Origin: Sinosporangium album
GTDB lineage: Bacteria > Actinomycetota > Actinomycetes > Streptosporangiales > Streptosporangiaceae
Assembly: GCF_900100605.1 (NCBI RefSeq)
Contig: NZ_FNCN01000006.1
Location: 26,476 to 90,475, forward strand
Length of the DNA stretch: 64,000 bases
Direction of reading: 5' to 3'
The notes under the pieces are model-generated. The model was given only the letters and a program-made list of their open reading frames with translations. It searched no databases and was not told the DNA's origin. A program made the position numbers and the translations under genes. The first letter of the stretch is position 1. The number at the start of each line of letters is the position of its first letter. Positions 25,411-34,599 of this stretch are shown here, in pieces.

Positions 25411-26337
25411 TCAGCCCCTGGCGCGGGCCCGGCGGGAGACCACGGCAATGCCGATGCCGACCACGGCCGCCACCACGCCGAGCACCAGCATGACCAGCGG
25501 GATCGTGGTCTTGAGGAGGGCGATCTGGGACTTGGCGTCCTCGGCGTTGCGCACCAGTTCCTCGACTGACGCGTCGGTCATCACGGCGGTGGCGACGAAC
25601 GCGTCCAGGCGCTGCACGCCATCCTTGGTCTTGAGGACCTCGTTGCGCTGCTGCTGCTGTTTGACGGGCGACCCGGTCTCGGGCTCGATCCACAGGGTGT
25701 TCACACCCTCGTAGACCCGGTCGACCTCGACCTCGCCCTTGCGGTCGAGGCCGGCGACGGAGGCGGGGATCTCCAGGGTGTCAACGGTGGTCTCGGGCAC
25801 GCGCACCTCGAACTTGTAGGCGCGCAGCCCGGCGACGGTGTCCTCACCGGCGTAGACGGCGTCGAAGGCCTTGCGGGTGGAGGAGTGGAAGTACCTGTAG
25901 GTCTTCTTCTCGACGCCGAAGGGGAACGTGTAGAGCTGGCCCTGCATCCTGACGGCCTGCCGGTCGACGTTGGCGTTGCAGCAGTCGACGGCCTCGCCGG
26001 TGTACTTGTCGAAGGCGCTCCTGCGCTGGGTCAGCGTGATATGCGGACGGCTGTGGGTGACGTCGTTGACGGCGGTGAACTCGTCCCACACCACGGTGTC
26101 GCCGGTGGCGCCCGCCACGTCGCCGCGCGTGGTGACGGTGATGTCGAGGTCGGCGGTCAGCACTTTGAGGTCCTGCACGGAGAAGTAGCGCGCCCCCTCG
26201 GCCTCGAATCTCGACACCCCGTAGCGGTCGGCGGGCGCAGAGATGAGTTTGTCCGCCACGTAAAAGCGGAAGAGGGGGGCCAGCGTGATGAGGAACGCCC
26301 CGAGTGCGATGAGAACGACTCCACTGGTGCGCCGCAT
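25411..26337 (-). CDS. DUF3068 (PorA-family-like) membrane-anchored protein
   Basis: 308 residues. ATG at 26337 has GGAGG six bases upstream. N-terminal membrane helix (about 5-25), a large outer domain, a second helix near the C terminus (L-V-M-L-V-L-G-V-V-A-A-V) and a basic tail. The outer domain has A-P-A-D-R-Y near residue 35, D-C-C-N and F-P-F-G-V-E-K-K-T-Y, as in the actinobacterial DUF3068 group annotated as PorA-like. Function is not established. Its position beside envelope glycosyltransferases suggests an envelope role. Confidence 0.75.
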   Translation of the reverse strand: MRRTSGVVLIALGAFLITLAPLFRFYVADKLISAPADRYGVSRFEAEGARYFSVQDLKVLTADLDITVTTRGDVAGATGDTVVWDEFTAVNDVTHSRPHITLTQRRSAFDKYTGEAVDCCNANVDRQAVRMQGQLYTFPFGVEKKTYRYFHSSTRKAFDAVYAGEDTVAGLRAYKFEVRVPETTVDTLEIPASVAGLDRKGEVEVDRVYEGVNTLWIEPETGSPVKQQQQRNEVLKTKDGVQRLDAFVATAVMTDASVEELVRNAEDAKSQIALLKTTIPLVMLVLGVVAAVVGIGIAVVSRRARARG

Positions 26338-26844
26338 CAGAAATCCTCCGGGGTCCAGCCGTTTTGACACTGGAACGTGTTGTTGGTGAGTGTCATGTGT
26401 CCGCGTATCGTATTGCCCGCCGTGTCACTGCGTCATCGGGGTGCCGCCAAATCGATAGAAACGAGTTCTAGGTCACCTCGACGGCGATCAGAAGTAAGGC
26501 CGCGAGCGGCCCGATGGAGATCTGCGTCGGGCGGTGTCTCCACGCGGGTTCCTCCGGCTGTTCGGCCGCTTCCCACCGCCGACTTCCCACCGCCGAGCGA
26601 GAGGCGACGAGGACGCGCCGACCAGGAGGCGACGAGGAGGAGGCGGCTCGTGGTGACCACGCCGACGGCCACAAGGTCCACGACCCCACGAGGTCCACGA
26701 GGTCCACGAGGTCCAGGGCGACGGGGCGACGGGGCGACGGGGCGCTTGAGCCACGCCATCACCGGCCACGCCATGTCATAACAAATCGAAACACGTTATA
26801 GATCGCTGTAAACGGGCCACCGACCGCGCAGTAACATACGTTGC
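26338..26844. repeat. 507-bp intergenic region with short tandem repeats
   Basis: No gene is supported. Between 26674 and 26743 lie imperfect 9-bp units AGGTCCACG (26674, 26691, 26700, 26709) followed by three 8-bp units CGACGGGG. The region separates divergent DUF3068 and methyltransferase genes and should hold both promoters; the AT-richer stretch at 26775-26840 is the best candidate for the methyltransferase promoter. Confidence 0.6.
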
Positions 26845-27585
26845 ATGGGTGACAGGCCTGTGCCTTTCCGGGCCAATCTAGCGAGATCCGTTCGGCTCTT
26901 TCGCGCATTCCAGTCAGAACAGTCCGACCAGGACGGCTACTACACCGCGCTGGCCACCGATACGACGGCACAGCTCACCCACTACGCGCCGCTCCTCGGG
27001 CGTACGGTCGTCGACGTCGGGGGTGGCCCCGGCTACTTCACGCGCGCCTTCGCCCGCGAGGGGGCCCGCTGCGTCCGGCTCGACGCCGACGCCGGCGAAC
27101 TCGCCGGGAGCGGCACCCCCGAGCCCGGCGGCGTGCTCGGCAGCGCCCTGGCCCTCCCCCTCCGCGACGAGTCCGTGGACATCTGCTTCTCTTCCAACGT
27201 CCTGGAACACGTCGCCGAGCCGTGGCGCATGGCCGGTGAAATGGCGCGTGTCACCCGCAGGGGCGGCATCGTCTTCCTCGCCTTCACCAACTGGCTGTCG
27301 CCCTGGGGCGGGCACGAGACCTCCCCCTGGCACTACCTCGGCGGCCACGCCGCCGCCCGCCGCTACGAGCGCAGAACCGGCCGTCCCCCCAAGAACCTGT
27401 ACGGCACGAGCCTCCACCCCGTGTCCGTCTCCGCCGCCCTGCGGTGGTCCAGGTCGGACCCCCGCGTGCACCTCGTCGACGCCGTCCCCCGCTACCTGCC
27501 GACCTGGACCAGGCCCGTCCTCCGCGTCCCCGGCCTGCGGGAGTTCGTCACCTGGAACCTCCTCCTCGTTCTGCGGCGACGCTGA
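26845..27585 (+). CDS. Class I SAM-dependent methyltransferase
   Basis: 246 residues. SAM-binding motif V-V-D-V-G-G-G-P-G-Y-F (about 55-65), acidic ribose contact R-L-D-A-D-A, motif II-like D-I-C-F-S-S-N-V-L-E-H-V, and post-motif A-G-E-M-A-R-V-T-R-R-G-G (methyltransferase domain 11 type). The C-terminal part has W-H-Y-L-G-G and N-L-Y-G-T-S-L, suggesting action on a glycan or lipid substrate, but no specific acceptor can be named. It is followed by the DUF2079 gene 134 bp downstream on the same strand, within the envelope glycan cluster. Confidence 0.85.
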   Translation: MGDRPVPFRANLARSVRLFRAFQSEQSDQDGYYTALATDTTAQLTHYAPLLGRTVVDVGGGPGYFTRAFAREGARCVRLDADAGELAGSGTPEPGGVLGSALALPLRDESVDICFSSNVLEHVAEPWRMAGEMARVTRRGGIVFLAFTNWLSPWGGHETSPWHYLGGHAAARRYERRTGRPPKNLYGTSLHPVSVSAALRWSRSDPRVHLVDAVPRYLPTWTRPVLRVPGLREFVTWNLLLVLRRR

Positions 27586-27719
27586 CCCGACGCCGCGCCG
27601 ACGCCGTACCCATGCCACACAGGCACTGACCCGATGCCGACCCGATGCCGGCCCGATTTCCCCGGCCTCCGGGGCCACGCGGAAGACCGCCTCCCCCGCC
27701 CGCCACTAGGGTGCCTCCC

Positions 27720-29144
27720 GTGACAAGCGCGCCTAGCCCGCCCGGCGGTCTCCCCCGCACCGGCCGGAGAGCCCCACGGGACCCGGCCATCGTCGCGGCG
27801 ATCACCGTACTCGCCGCCGCCCTCTACGCGACGGCCGGCCTGCTGCGGTTGTACGGCTTCCGCCTCGGCACCTATGACCTGGTCATCTTCGACCAGGCCG
27901 TGCGCTCGTACTCGCGCTTCGAGCTCCCCGTGTCCATCGCGAAAGGCGTGCACAACGACTTCGGCTGGAGCTTCGCCGTCCTCGGCGACCACTGGTCGCC
28001 GATCCTGGCGCTGCTCGCGCCGTTCTACTGGCTCCACGACGGGCCCGAGACGCTGATCGTGCTGCAGGCGGTGCTCATGGCCGCGGCGATCCCCGTGCTG
28101 TGGGTGTTCGCCCGCCGCCGCCTCGGCACTCCGGCGGCGCACTTCGTCGCCGCGGCGTATGCGCTCTCCTGGCCCGTCGCCGAGGCCGTGGTCTTCGATT
28201 TCCACGAGGTCGCCTTCGCCCCCGTGCTCACCGCGCTCGTGATCGAACGCCACGACGCGGGCAAAGTGCGGCAGGCGGTCGCGGCGGGCGCGCTGCTGCT
28301 GTGTGTGAAGGAGGACATGGGGCTGCTCGTGGCGGGTTACGGGCTGTTCCTGCTGGCGATCCGGCGGTGGCTCTGGGGTGCGGTCCTGCTGGTGGGCGGC
28401 GTCGGCGCGGTGCTGGTGGCGACGAAGGCGCTGATCCCGGCGTTCGGGGGCCGCGACGACTACTACTGGGCGTACGGCGCGCTCGGGCCCGATCTGCCGT
28501 CGGCGGCGCTTGGCGCCGTGACCGACCCGCTGGGCGCGCTCGCGCTGCTCGGCACCCCGCCGGTGAAGTCGGCCACGATGCTGATGCTCGGCGCGATGGT
28601 CCTGTTCCTGTGCCTGCTGTCGCCCATGGTGCTGATCGCGGTCCCGCTGCTGGCGGCGAGGATGCTGGCGAGTTCCTTCCCGAACTGGTGGGGCACCGAA
28701 TACCACTACAACGCCTTCCTGGTGGTCGTGCTCTTCTGCGCGGCGGTGGATGGGATCGCCAGGTTTGATCTGGCCCGTTTCCGGCTTCCGCTCGCGTTGG
28801 CGGCGGTCGCCGCGGCGCTGGTGCCGTTCTTCGCCTATGGGCGCCTGTCGTGGCCGGGGCCGCGTACGGCTGCCGCCGCCGAAGCTGTCGCCGCCGTGCC
28901 CGACGGCGCGCTGGTGGAGGCGGCCAACTATGTGGGCCCGGCGTTGACCTCACGCACGCGGGTGCTGCTGTGGGACCGCGAGCCGAGGTGGGCGCCGTGG
29001 GTGGTGGCGGAGACGAGCCGGATGACCTTCCCGTTCACGTCGCGCGAGGAGCAGGTGGGCCGGGTGGATCTGCTGAAACGCAGCGGCTATCGGGTGGTCG
29101 TCGAGCGTGACGGGTTTGTCGTGCTGAACCGCCCGGGGAGGTGA
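27720..29144 (+). CDS. DUF2079 polytopic membrane protein, GT-C-like
   Basis: 474 residues from GTG at 27720; in-frame codons upstream are Pro/Arg-rich and non-coding in character. About ten membrane helices. The first outer loop has Y-D-L-V-I-F-D-Q-A-V (GT-C style acidic loop), later W-S-P-I-L-A-L-L-A-P, F-D-F-H-E-V-A-F, and K-E-D-M-G-L, all typical of DUF2079. The C-terminal 100 residues form a small outer domain. Members are thought to be membrane glycosyltransferases using polyprenyl donors; the activity is inferred. Convergent with the AftD-like gene, 13 bp apart. Confidence 0.85.
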   Translation: MTSAPSPPGGLPRTGRRAPRDPAIVAAITVLAAALYATAGLLRLYGFRLGTYDLVIFDQAVRSYSRFELPVSIAKGVHNDFGWSFAVLGDHWSPILALLAPFYWLHDGPETLIVLQAVLMAAAIPVLWVFARRRLGTPAAHFVAAAYALSWPVAEAVVFDFHEVAFAPVLTALVIERHDAGKVRQAVAAGALLLCVKEDMGLLVAGYGLFLLAIRRWLWGAVLLVGGVGAVLVATKALIPAFGGRDDYYWAYGALGPDLPSAALGAVTDPLGALALLGTPPVKSATMLMLGAMVLFLCLLSPMVLIAVPLLAARMLASSFPNWWGTEYHYNAFLVVVLFCAAVDGIARFDLARFRLPLALAAVAAALVPFFAYGRLSWPGPRTAAAAEAVAAVPDGALVEAANYVGPALTSRTRVLLWDREPRWAPWVVAETSRMTFPFTSREEQVGRVDLLKRSGYRVVVERDGFVVLNRPGR

Positions 29145-29157
29145 GCCGATCGCGGGG

Positions 29158-32100
29158 TCAACCGCTGTGGCCGCCGGGAGCTTCCACGGGATCGAGGAGC
29201 CCCTCCGCCGCCTCGGCCGACGGCGGCGGGGGCAGGGGCGGGGGCAGGGGCGGGGTGCTTTCCGGCTCGCGTACGGCTCCCGCGAGCAGTCCGGCGACCG
29301 CGGGCAGGGCGAGGACGGCGGGCAGGGCGTCGCCGAGGAGCGGGCCGGCGCCGCCGGCGGCCAGGCCGAAGGCGAGCAGCGCGCAGGACAGGAGCAGGAA
29401 CACGCCGGGCACGACAGGCCCCCACCTGCGCATGAGCGGAAGCCGGAGGGCGAGCGTCAGCGCCGGCACCACCACGGCCCCCGCGAACCCGGCCACCCAG
29501 AATCCCGCGCCCGCCCCGAGCGCGATCACGGCGATCCTGCCGGGCGTTCCCCGCGACACCATCTCCCCCGGCGGCGCGAGCCGCCGGGCCGGCGGGAACA
29601 GGGCGAAGAACACCACGGGCACAAGCGCGGCGAAACCGACCGCGGTCACGATCCGGAAGACGGCCGTGGGCGTATACGTCAACTGGACCACGCCCTCCGT
29701 GCCCGCCGGCACGGCCCACGCCTGCCGCCAGCCGTCCAGGCGCAGCGGGGTGAGCTCCCGCCCGTTGATCGTCGCCGTCCACCCGGCGTTGAAGTTCTCG
29801 GTGACGGTGAGGTAGGACGCCTTCGGGGAGTTGACGGAGACCGTGCGCGACGAGGGGGAGAAAGCGACGACGTCGGCCGTGCCGGGCCGGGCCTCGGCCC
29901 GCGCGGGCGCGCCCCCCGTCAACGCCGAGTCGACCCGGAACGGGTCGAGCGGCGCGACGCTGAGCCGGTTGTCCCCGGCCCTGAGGGACACCCGCTCGCA
30001 CGTGCTGTAGCGCAGCGGCCTGCCGTTCAGCACGTCCCCGAAGGTGCCCTCGACCTCGGTTCTCACCAGGGCGCCGTTGACGGACAGGCTCGGGCCGAGG
30101 CCGCACTCCAGGTGGAACGGCATCGCCGACACGTCGGGCAGCGGCTTCACCCCCGGCACGGTGACCTCGGTGATCTGCATGGGGGTCTCGAACGGGGTGA
30201 ACCGCAGCCGCAGCCGGTCGGTGCGCATGGGCTTGAACGTGACGGTGCCGTCCGCGGCGACCACCCCGCCACGCACCTGCCCCCGGCCGCCCGTGATGAA
30301 CACCGTGGCGGAACTCGACGCCCCTGGCGGCCTGTCGACGGTGAGGCGGTCGATGACCTTGGCCTTGTTCCAGCGGAGGGACAGCACCGGCTGGGCGTCG
30401 CCCGCGCCGGTGATCCACGTGGTGGCGGCGTCGCCGTCGAAGGCCGCCCCGGGTCCGGCGACGGGCTCGGGGACTCCCGCGCCGCTGCCCTCGACCTTCG
30501 GGAATTCCGCGACGCGCGTATACCGTTCGACGAGATCGGGGTCGCGGAGCGTGGCGAACCCCGAGATCCGGGTCTTCCTCGCGTTCAGCGAGGTGAACGA
30601 GCGGTCGAAGCCGTACCCCTCTTCCCCCGCCGCGGCGAGCGACTCCTGGCACAGCCACCGCACCGGCCCGCGCATGCATCCCCGGCGGTCCCCCGAGGCC
30701 CGCGTGAACAGGTGCGTGGCGGGCCCCCGGTCGGCCACATCGGGCGGCGCGTATGTGCGTACGGCGGGGACCCCGGCGATCGCGAGCTCCGAGATCGCCA
30801 CCCCGGTCCCGAAGGTGATCAACGGATCGAACGCGACGTCCACCACCCGTATCCGCAGCCACTCGGTACGGCCCTGCGGGGTGCGCAGGGACTGCGGCTG
30901 AGTGCCGACGGCGATGTCCTGCTCGACCGCCCCGGCCTCGGTCTCCACCGAGACCCGAACCGGTGCCGGGCCGAGCGCCGGGTCCGGCACGAACACCGCC
31001 GTCACGCCGCCGGGGTCCACGCGCCGAACGAAGTCCACCTGGAGCCACTGCCCCACCCCGCCGTTCCACCCGCCCGAGCGCCACGCGGTGCGCAGGTCGC
31101 CGTCGAAGGCGGCGTACGGCAGGTAGCCCATGCCGTGCAGCGCCGGGATCGCGCCCGGGTCCGCCGCTGAGGACGAGGCCGTGACGCCCTTGATGCCGCG
31201 GTATTCCGCCACGGTCCGGAAGGGCAGCCACTCCTCCTCCATGAAGTCGTCCACCGCGCCGGGCCGCGGCGGCCGTTCGGCGGCCGTCAGCGTCGGCGAC
31301 ACCGAACGGCGCAGCTCCCCGAACTGCCGCTGCCGCTTGCGCAGGGAGTCGGTGACGACCCTGCGGCCGGGGGACGCGCCCGCCGCGATGTCGTCGTTGA
31401 GCACGACCGGTTCGCCATCGAGCAGGCCGTGGTCGGCCAGGTCGAGCAGCGCCTCGGGCCCGCCGAACACGCGGAGCAGGTCGCTTTGCGCGGTCAGCCG
31501 TACGGGCTCGTCGGCGCCCTCCACCTCGAACACGGTGAGCGCGGGGTAGAGCGGGTCGAGCCCGGCGGTCGCGTCGTCCAAGGCCCAGCTCCCGCCGACG
31601 GGCGGCCCGAACTCCGCCACTTTGGAGACGCCCGGCGAGTCGGCCAGCGCCTGGTGGATGCGCGCGGGCCAGGCCCCGGCGAGTTCGCCTCGGTCCAGGT
31701 CGTTGCGGACCAGCAGGTAGCGCACCCCCATGCGGGAGAGGACGGTGGACAGGCCGGGCGAGCCCCGCCCCTCGGTGAGCCGGGCGTCGATCGCGTCGAG
31801 CAGCCGCACCAGGCCGACCGAACCCGCGGCGGCGACCTGCCGCTGCGCCCAGCGCACCGTGGACAGGTGCTGCAGGGGCTCGTCCAGCGGCCTGCCCCAC
31901 GTGTACTCGCCGAAGCGCGACCCCGGCACCGACAGCACCATGTGGTCGGCCGTCCTCGCGTTCAGCCAGCGGGCCGCCTCCTGCCAGTACGGCGGGACCT
32001 CGCGGAACACGCCCGTGCCCGCGAGGCCGAGTGTGGCGGCGGGCAGCGCGGTCACGCCGAGGGAGCAGGCGGCCAGGGCGCTGGCGGCGGCCCGGGCACG

Positions 32101-33300
32101 CGGCAGCCGTACGGCTGTCAGCAGGTGGGCCAGGCCGAGCGCGAGGGGCAGCCGGATCGCGGGGTCGAACTTGCGAAGGTTGCGCAGCGGGGCCAGCGGG
32201 CCGTCGAGCAGGTCGCGCACCAGCCCGGCGACCGGGGGTTCGAGCACGCTGATGTGCCCGGCCAGCAGCACGAGGACACCCGCGAGGGCGGTGAGGGTGA
32301 GGAAGCGCCGCTCGGGCAGGCCGCGCAGGAGCAGCCCGGTGAGGCCGAGCGCGGCGACCACCCCGGTGGCGAGCGCGTAGACGGGGGTGGTCGCCAGGGC
32401 GTGCCCCACGGGCTGGGCGGGACCGGTCGCCCCGCTGAGCCACGCCACCCAGTCGGCGCTGCCGCGCAGGGTGTTGGTCAGCGACGTGGTGGGGGTGATG
32501 GCCGCCGCGCTCTCGGTGTATTCGAGGAAGGAGAAGCCGTAGCGGGCGAACAGCACGAGCGGCACGGTCCACCACAGGGTGGCGAGCGCGGTGAACGCGG
32601 CCCACCAGGCGAACAGCCTCCCCCTCGGCACGGCGCGCGACCGGGTCAGCAGGTAGATGGCGGGCGGCAGGAGCACGGCCGCGGTCGCCGCGGCGTTGAT
32701 GCCGCCGCAGAGGGCCACGGCGAACGCGGAACGCGCCGCGCAGACGACCCGGCCGGCGCCGCGGGAGGCGAGCACGAGCGGCAGCACGATCCACGGCAGC
32801 ATCGCCGCCGGGGCGAACTCCGAGGAGAGCACGCCGACCAGGGCCAGCGCGCGCGGGGCGAGCGCGTAGGCGAGCCCGGCGGCGATGCGCGTCGCGGGGG
32901 TGCCGATGCGCAGGGCGCGCGCCAGCCGTTCCGCGCCGAGGAACGCGGTCACGAGCAGCAGCGCGCCCCAGAGCCGCTGCACGACCCAGCCCTCCAGCCC
33001 GGCGAGGTCGCCGAGCAGGAAGAACGGGCCCATGGGGAACAGGTAGCCCGCCACCTGGTTCTGCAGCTGGCCGAACTGGTTGACATCCCACAGGTCGAGG
33101 GCGCGGCCGAGGAACGCGGCCGGTGCGGTGGCGAGGTCGAGCTTGGTGTCGTTGAGCAGGTGTCCGGGGTGGGTGAGCAGGGCGAGCGCGGCGAGCGCGG
33201 CGCAGCACAGCACGAGCCGGAGCCGGTGGAGCAGGAGGCCGTCGGGGGCGGGCGCCGCGGGCGGCCTCTTCAGCACGAGGATTCCCGTGAGGAGTCCCAC
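29158..33300 (-). CDS. AftD-like alpha-(1->3)-arabinofuranosyltransferase family protein (DUF3367)
   Basis: 1380 residues from GTG at 33300, overlapping the upstream GT4 gene by 31 nt. An N-terminal block of about 11 membrane helices (about 25-450) with an early acidic loop N-D-T-K-L-D-L and L-W-D-V-N-Q-F-G-Q, as in DUF3367/AftD. It is followed by a large outer region with two discoidin-like carbohydrate-binding modules: A-A-F-D-G-D-L-R-T-A-W (near 750) and A-A-F-D-G-D-A-A-T-T-W (near 960). Several C-terminal helices end in a Pro-rich tail. In mycobacteria AftD builds arabinan of arabinogalactan/LAM; whether arabinose is the sugar here is unknown. Last gene of a four-gene operon. Confidence 0.88.
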   Translation of the reverse strand: MGLLTGILVLKRPPAAPAPDGLLLHRLRLVLCCAALAALALLTHPGHLLNDTKLDLATAPAAFLGRALDLWDVNQFGQLQNQVAGYLFPMGPFFLLGDLAGLEGWVVQRLWGALLLVTAFLGAERLARALRIGTPATRIAAGLAYALAPRALALVGVLSSEFAPAAMLPWIVLPLVLASRGAGRVVCAARSAFAVALCGGINAAATAAVLLPPAIYLLTRSRAVPRGRLFAWWAAFTALATLWWTVPLVLFARYGFSFLEYTESAAAITPTTSLTNTLRGSADWVAWLSGATGPAQPVGHALATTPVYALATGVVAALGLTGLLLRGLPERRFLTLTALAGVLVLLAGHISVLEPPVAGLVRDLLDGPLAPLRNLRKFDPAIRLPLALGLAHLLTAVRLPRARAAASALAACSLGVTALPAATLGLAGTGVFREVPPYWQEAARWLNARTADHMVLSVPGSRFGEYTWGRPLDEPLQHLSTVRWAQRQVAAAGSVGLVRLLDAIDARLTEGRGSPGLSTVLSRMGVRYLLVRNDLDRGELAGAWPARIHQALADSPGVSKVAEFGPPVGGSWALDDATAGLDPLYPALTVFEVEGADEPVRLTAQSDLLRVFGGPEALLDLADHGLLDGEPVVLNDDIAAGASPGRRVVTDSLRKRQRQFGELRRSVSPTLTAAERPPRPGAVDDFMEEEWLPFRTVAEYRGIKGVTASSSAADPGAIPALHGMGYLPYAAFDGDLRTAWRSGGWNGGVGQWLQVDFVRRVDPGGVTAVFVPDPALGPAPVRVSVETEAGAVEQDIAVGTQPQSLRTPQGRTEWLRIRVVDVAFDPLITFGTGVAISELAIAGVPAVRTYAPPDVADRGPATHLFTRASGDRRGCMRGPVRWLCQESLAAAGEEGYGFDRSFTSLNARKTRISGFATLRDPDLVERYTRVAEFPKVEGSGAGVPEPVAGPGAAFDGDAATTWITGAGDAQPVLSLRWNKAKVIDRLTVDRPPGASSSATVFITGGRGQVRGGVVAADGTVTFKPMRTDRLRLRFTPFETPMQITEVTVPGVKPLPDVSAMPFHLECGLGPSLSVNGALVRTEVEGTFGDVLNGRPLRYSTCERVSLRAGDNRLSVAPLDPFRVDSALTGGAPARAEARPGTADVVAFSPSSRTVSVNSPKASYLTVTENFNAGWTATINGRELTPLRLDGWRQAWAVPAGTEGVVQLTYTPTAVFRIVTAVGFAALVPVVFFALFPPARRLAPPGEMVSRGTPGRIAVIALGAGAGFWVAGFAGAVVVPALTLALRLPLMRRWGPVVPGVFLLLSCALLAFGLAAGGAGPLLGDALPAVLALPAVAGLLAGAVREPESTPPLPPPLPPPPSAEAAEGLLDPVEAPGGHSG

Positions 33301-34580
33301 GGGGGGTCATCTGCGGAGTCCCATGCGTGGTCCCATGCCTGGTCACACGGGGGGATCTCCCCGCGGCCGGAGACCGGCCAGGAGATGAGCGCCGCCATGC
33401 GTGCCGCGCTCGCGTCCCAGTCGAAGCGCGCCGCCCAGCTCCGGCACGCGGCGGCCACCTCGGGGTGGCGCACCGGGTCCGACAGCTCCTTCAGCGCCGC
33501 TTCCGCCACGCCTTCCAGGGTGTCGCCCGGCCCTGCCAGCCACCCGGTACGGCCGGGCCGTACCGCGTCGCGCAGCCCGTCGACGTCGTAGGCGACCGTC
33601 GGCACCCCGAGGGCGGCGGCCTCCAGCACGCTCAGCCCCCACCCCTCCCCCTGGGAGGCGGACACGTGCAGCCACGAACCGGCCACGAGCCGGGCCTTGT
33701 CTCGGTCGGACAGGTACCCGTGGAAGGTGACGGCCGGCGTCGCGCCGGAGCCGCCGGAGCCTCCTGCGGTGCCGCAGGCATCGGCCAGGGCGCGTATCCG
33801 CGCCTCCTCGGGACCCCGGCCCACCACGTGCACCGTGAGGTCGGGCCACCGCTCGCGCAGGGCCAGGGCCAGGGCAACGATCCGTTCGACCCGCTTGTGG
33901 GCGACGAGGCGGCCGACGCACACGAGGGACGGCGAGGCGGAGCGCGCGACAGCGGGGCCGACAGGGCCGGCATGGGGGACATGCGCAGCATGGGCGGCGG
34001 ACTCGGCAGGGCCGATGAGGTCGGCGGGAGGCGCGAGACACCCGTTGGGCACGATCGCGATGGGGCCCAGCCAGCCGAGGCGGTCGCGCATCGCGGCCTC
34101 GGTAGAGGGCGAGACGGCGGCGGTGACGTGCCGCCGGTAGACGCGCCTGGCGACCGGCCCCTCCAGAGCGCGGCCGACGGCGGCCAGCCAGCCGGGGAAG
34201 TGGACGCCGAACTGCTTGTCGTGGACGTGGTGGACGACGCCCACCACGACCGTACGGCGGGGCAGCACCAGCGGGGTGAAGAACGGGATGCCGTTCTGGC
34301 AGTCGATCACGGCGTCGAAGCGGCGCCGCCGCGCCGCGAGCCACCCGAGGACCTTCGGGTAGACGCTGAACGTGCCGCCCGTGCGCACGATGTCGATGCC
34401 GTCTCTGCGCTCGGCGGCCGACTGGCCGTCGCCGCGCGCGGTGACGAAGGTGACGCGCGCCCCCGAGGCGGCGAGCCTGCGGCCGATCTCCCAGGCGTAG
34501 ACCTCGGCGCCGCCGGCCGCCGGATGCCACGGGTCCCGCCAGTTGACCACCGCGACGCGGCGGCTCGGGGGATCGGTCAT
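33270..34580 (-). CDS. Family 4 glycosyltransferase
   Basis: 436 residues from ATG at 34580. GT-B fold: acceptor-side start V-A-V-V-N-W-R-D-P-W-H-P-A-A-G-G-A-E (glycine loop), second domain with V-C-V-G-R-L-V-A-H-K-R-V-E-R (donor phosphate binding) and the E-x7-E-like region E-G-W-G-L-S-V-L-E-A-A-A-L-G-V-P-T. Retaining, cytosolic, nucleotide-sugar dependent. Residues 188-205 are an Ala/His/Pro-rich insert and the last 30 residues are a W-D-rich low-complexity tail (D-Q-A-W-D-H-A-W-D). It lies between the GT2 and AftD-like genes, overlapping the latter. Confidence 0.9.
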   Translation of the reverse strand: MTDPPSRRVAVVNWRDPWHPAAGGAEVYAWEIGRRLAASGARVTFVTARGDGQSAAERRDGIDIVRTGGTFSVYPKVLGWLAARRRRFDAVIDCQNGIPFFTPLVLPRRTVVVGVVHHVHDKQFGVHFPGWLAAVGRALEGPVARRVYRRHVTAAVSPSTEAAMRDRLGWLGPIAIVPNGCLAPPADLIGPAESAAHAAHVPHAGPVGPAVARSASPSLVCVGRLVAHKRVERIVALALALRERWPDLTVHVVGRGPEEARIRALADACGTAGGSGGSGATPAVTFHGYLSDRDKARLVAGSWLHVSASQGEGWGLSVLEAAALGVPTVAYDVDGLRDAVRPGRTGWLAGPGDTLEGVAEAALKELSDPVRHPEVAAACRSWAARFDWDASAARMAALISWPVSGRGEIPPCDQAWDHAWDSADDPPWDSSRESSC

Positions 34581-34599
34581 ACCGGTCAACAGTAGAAGC

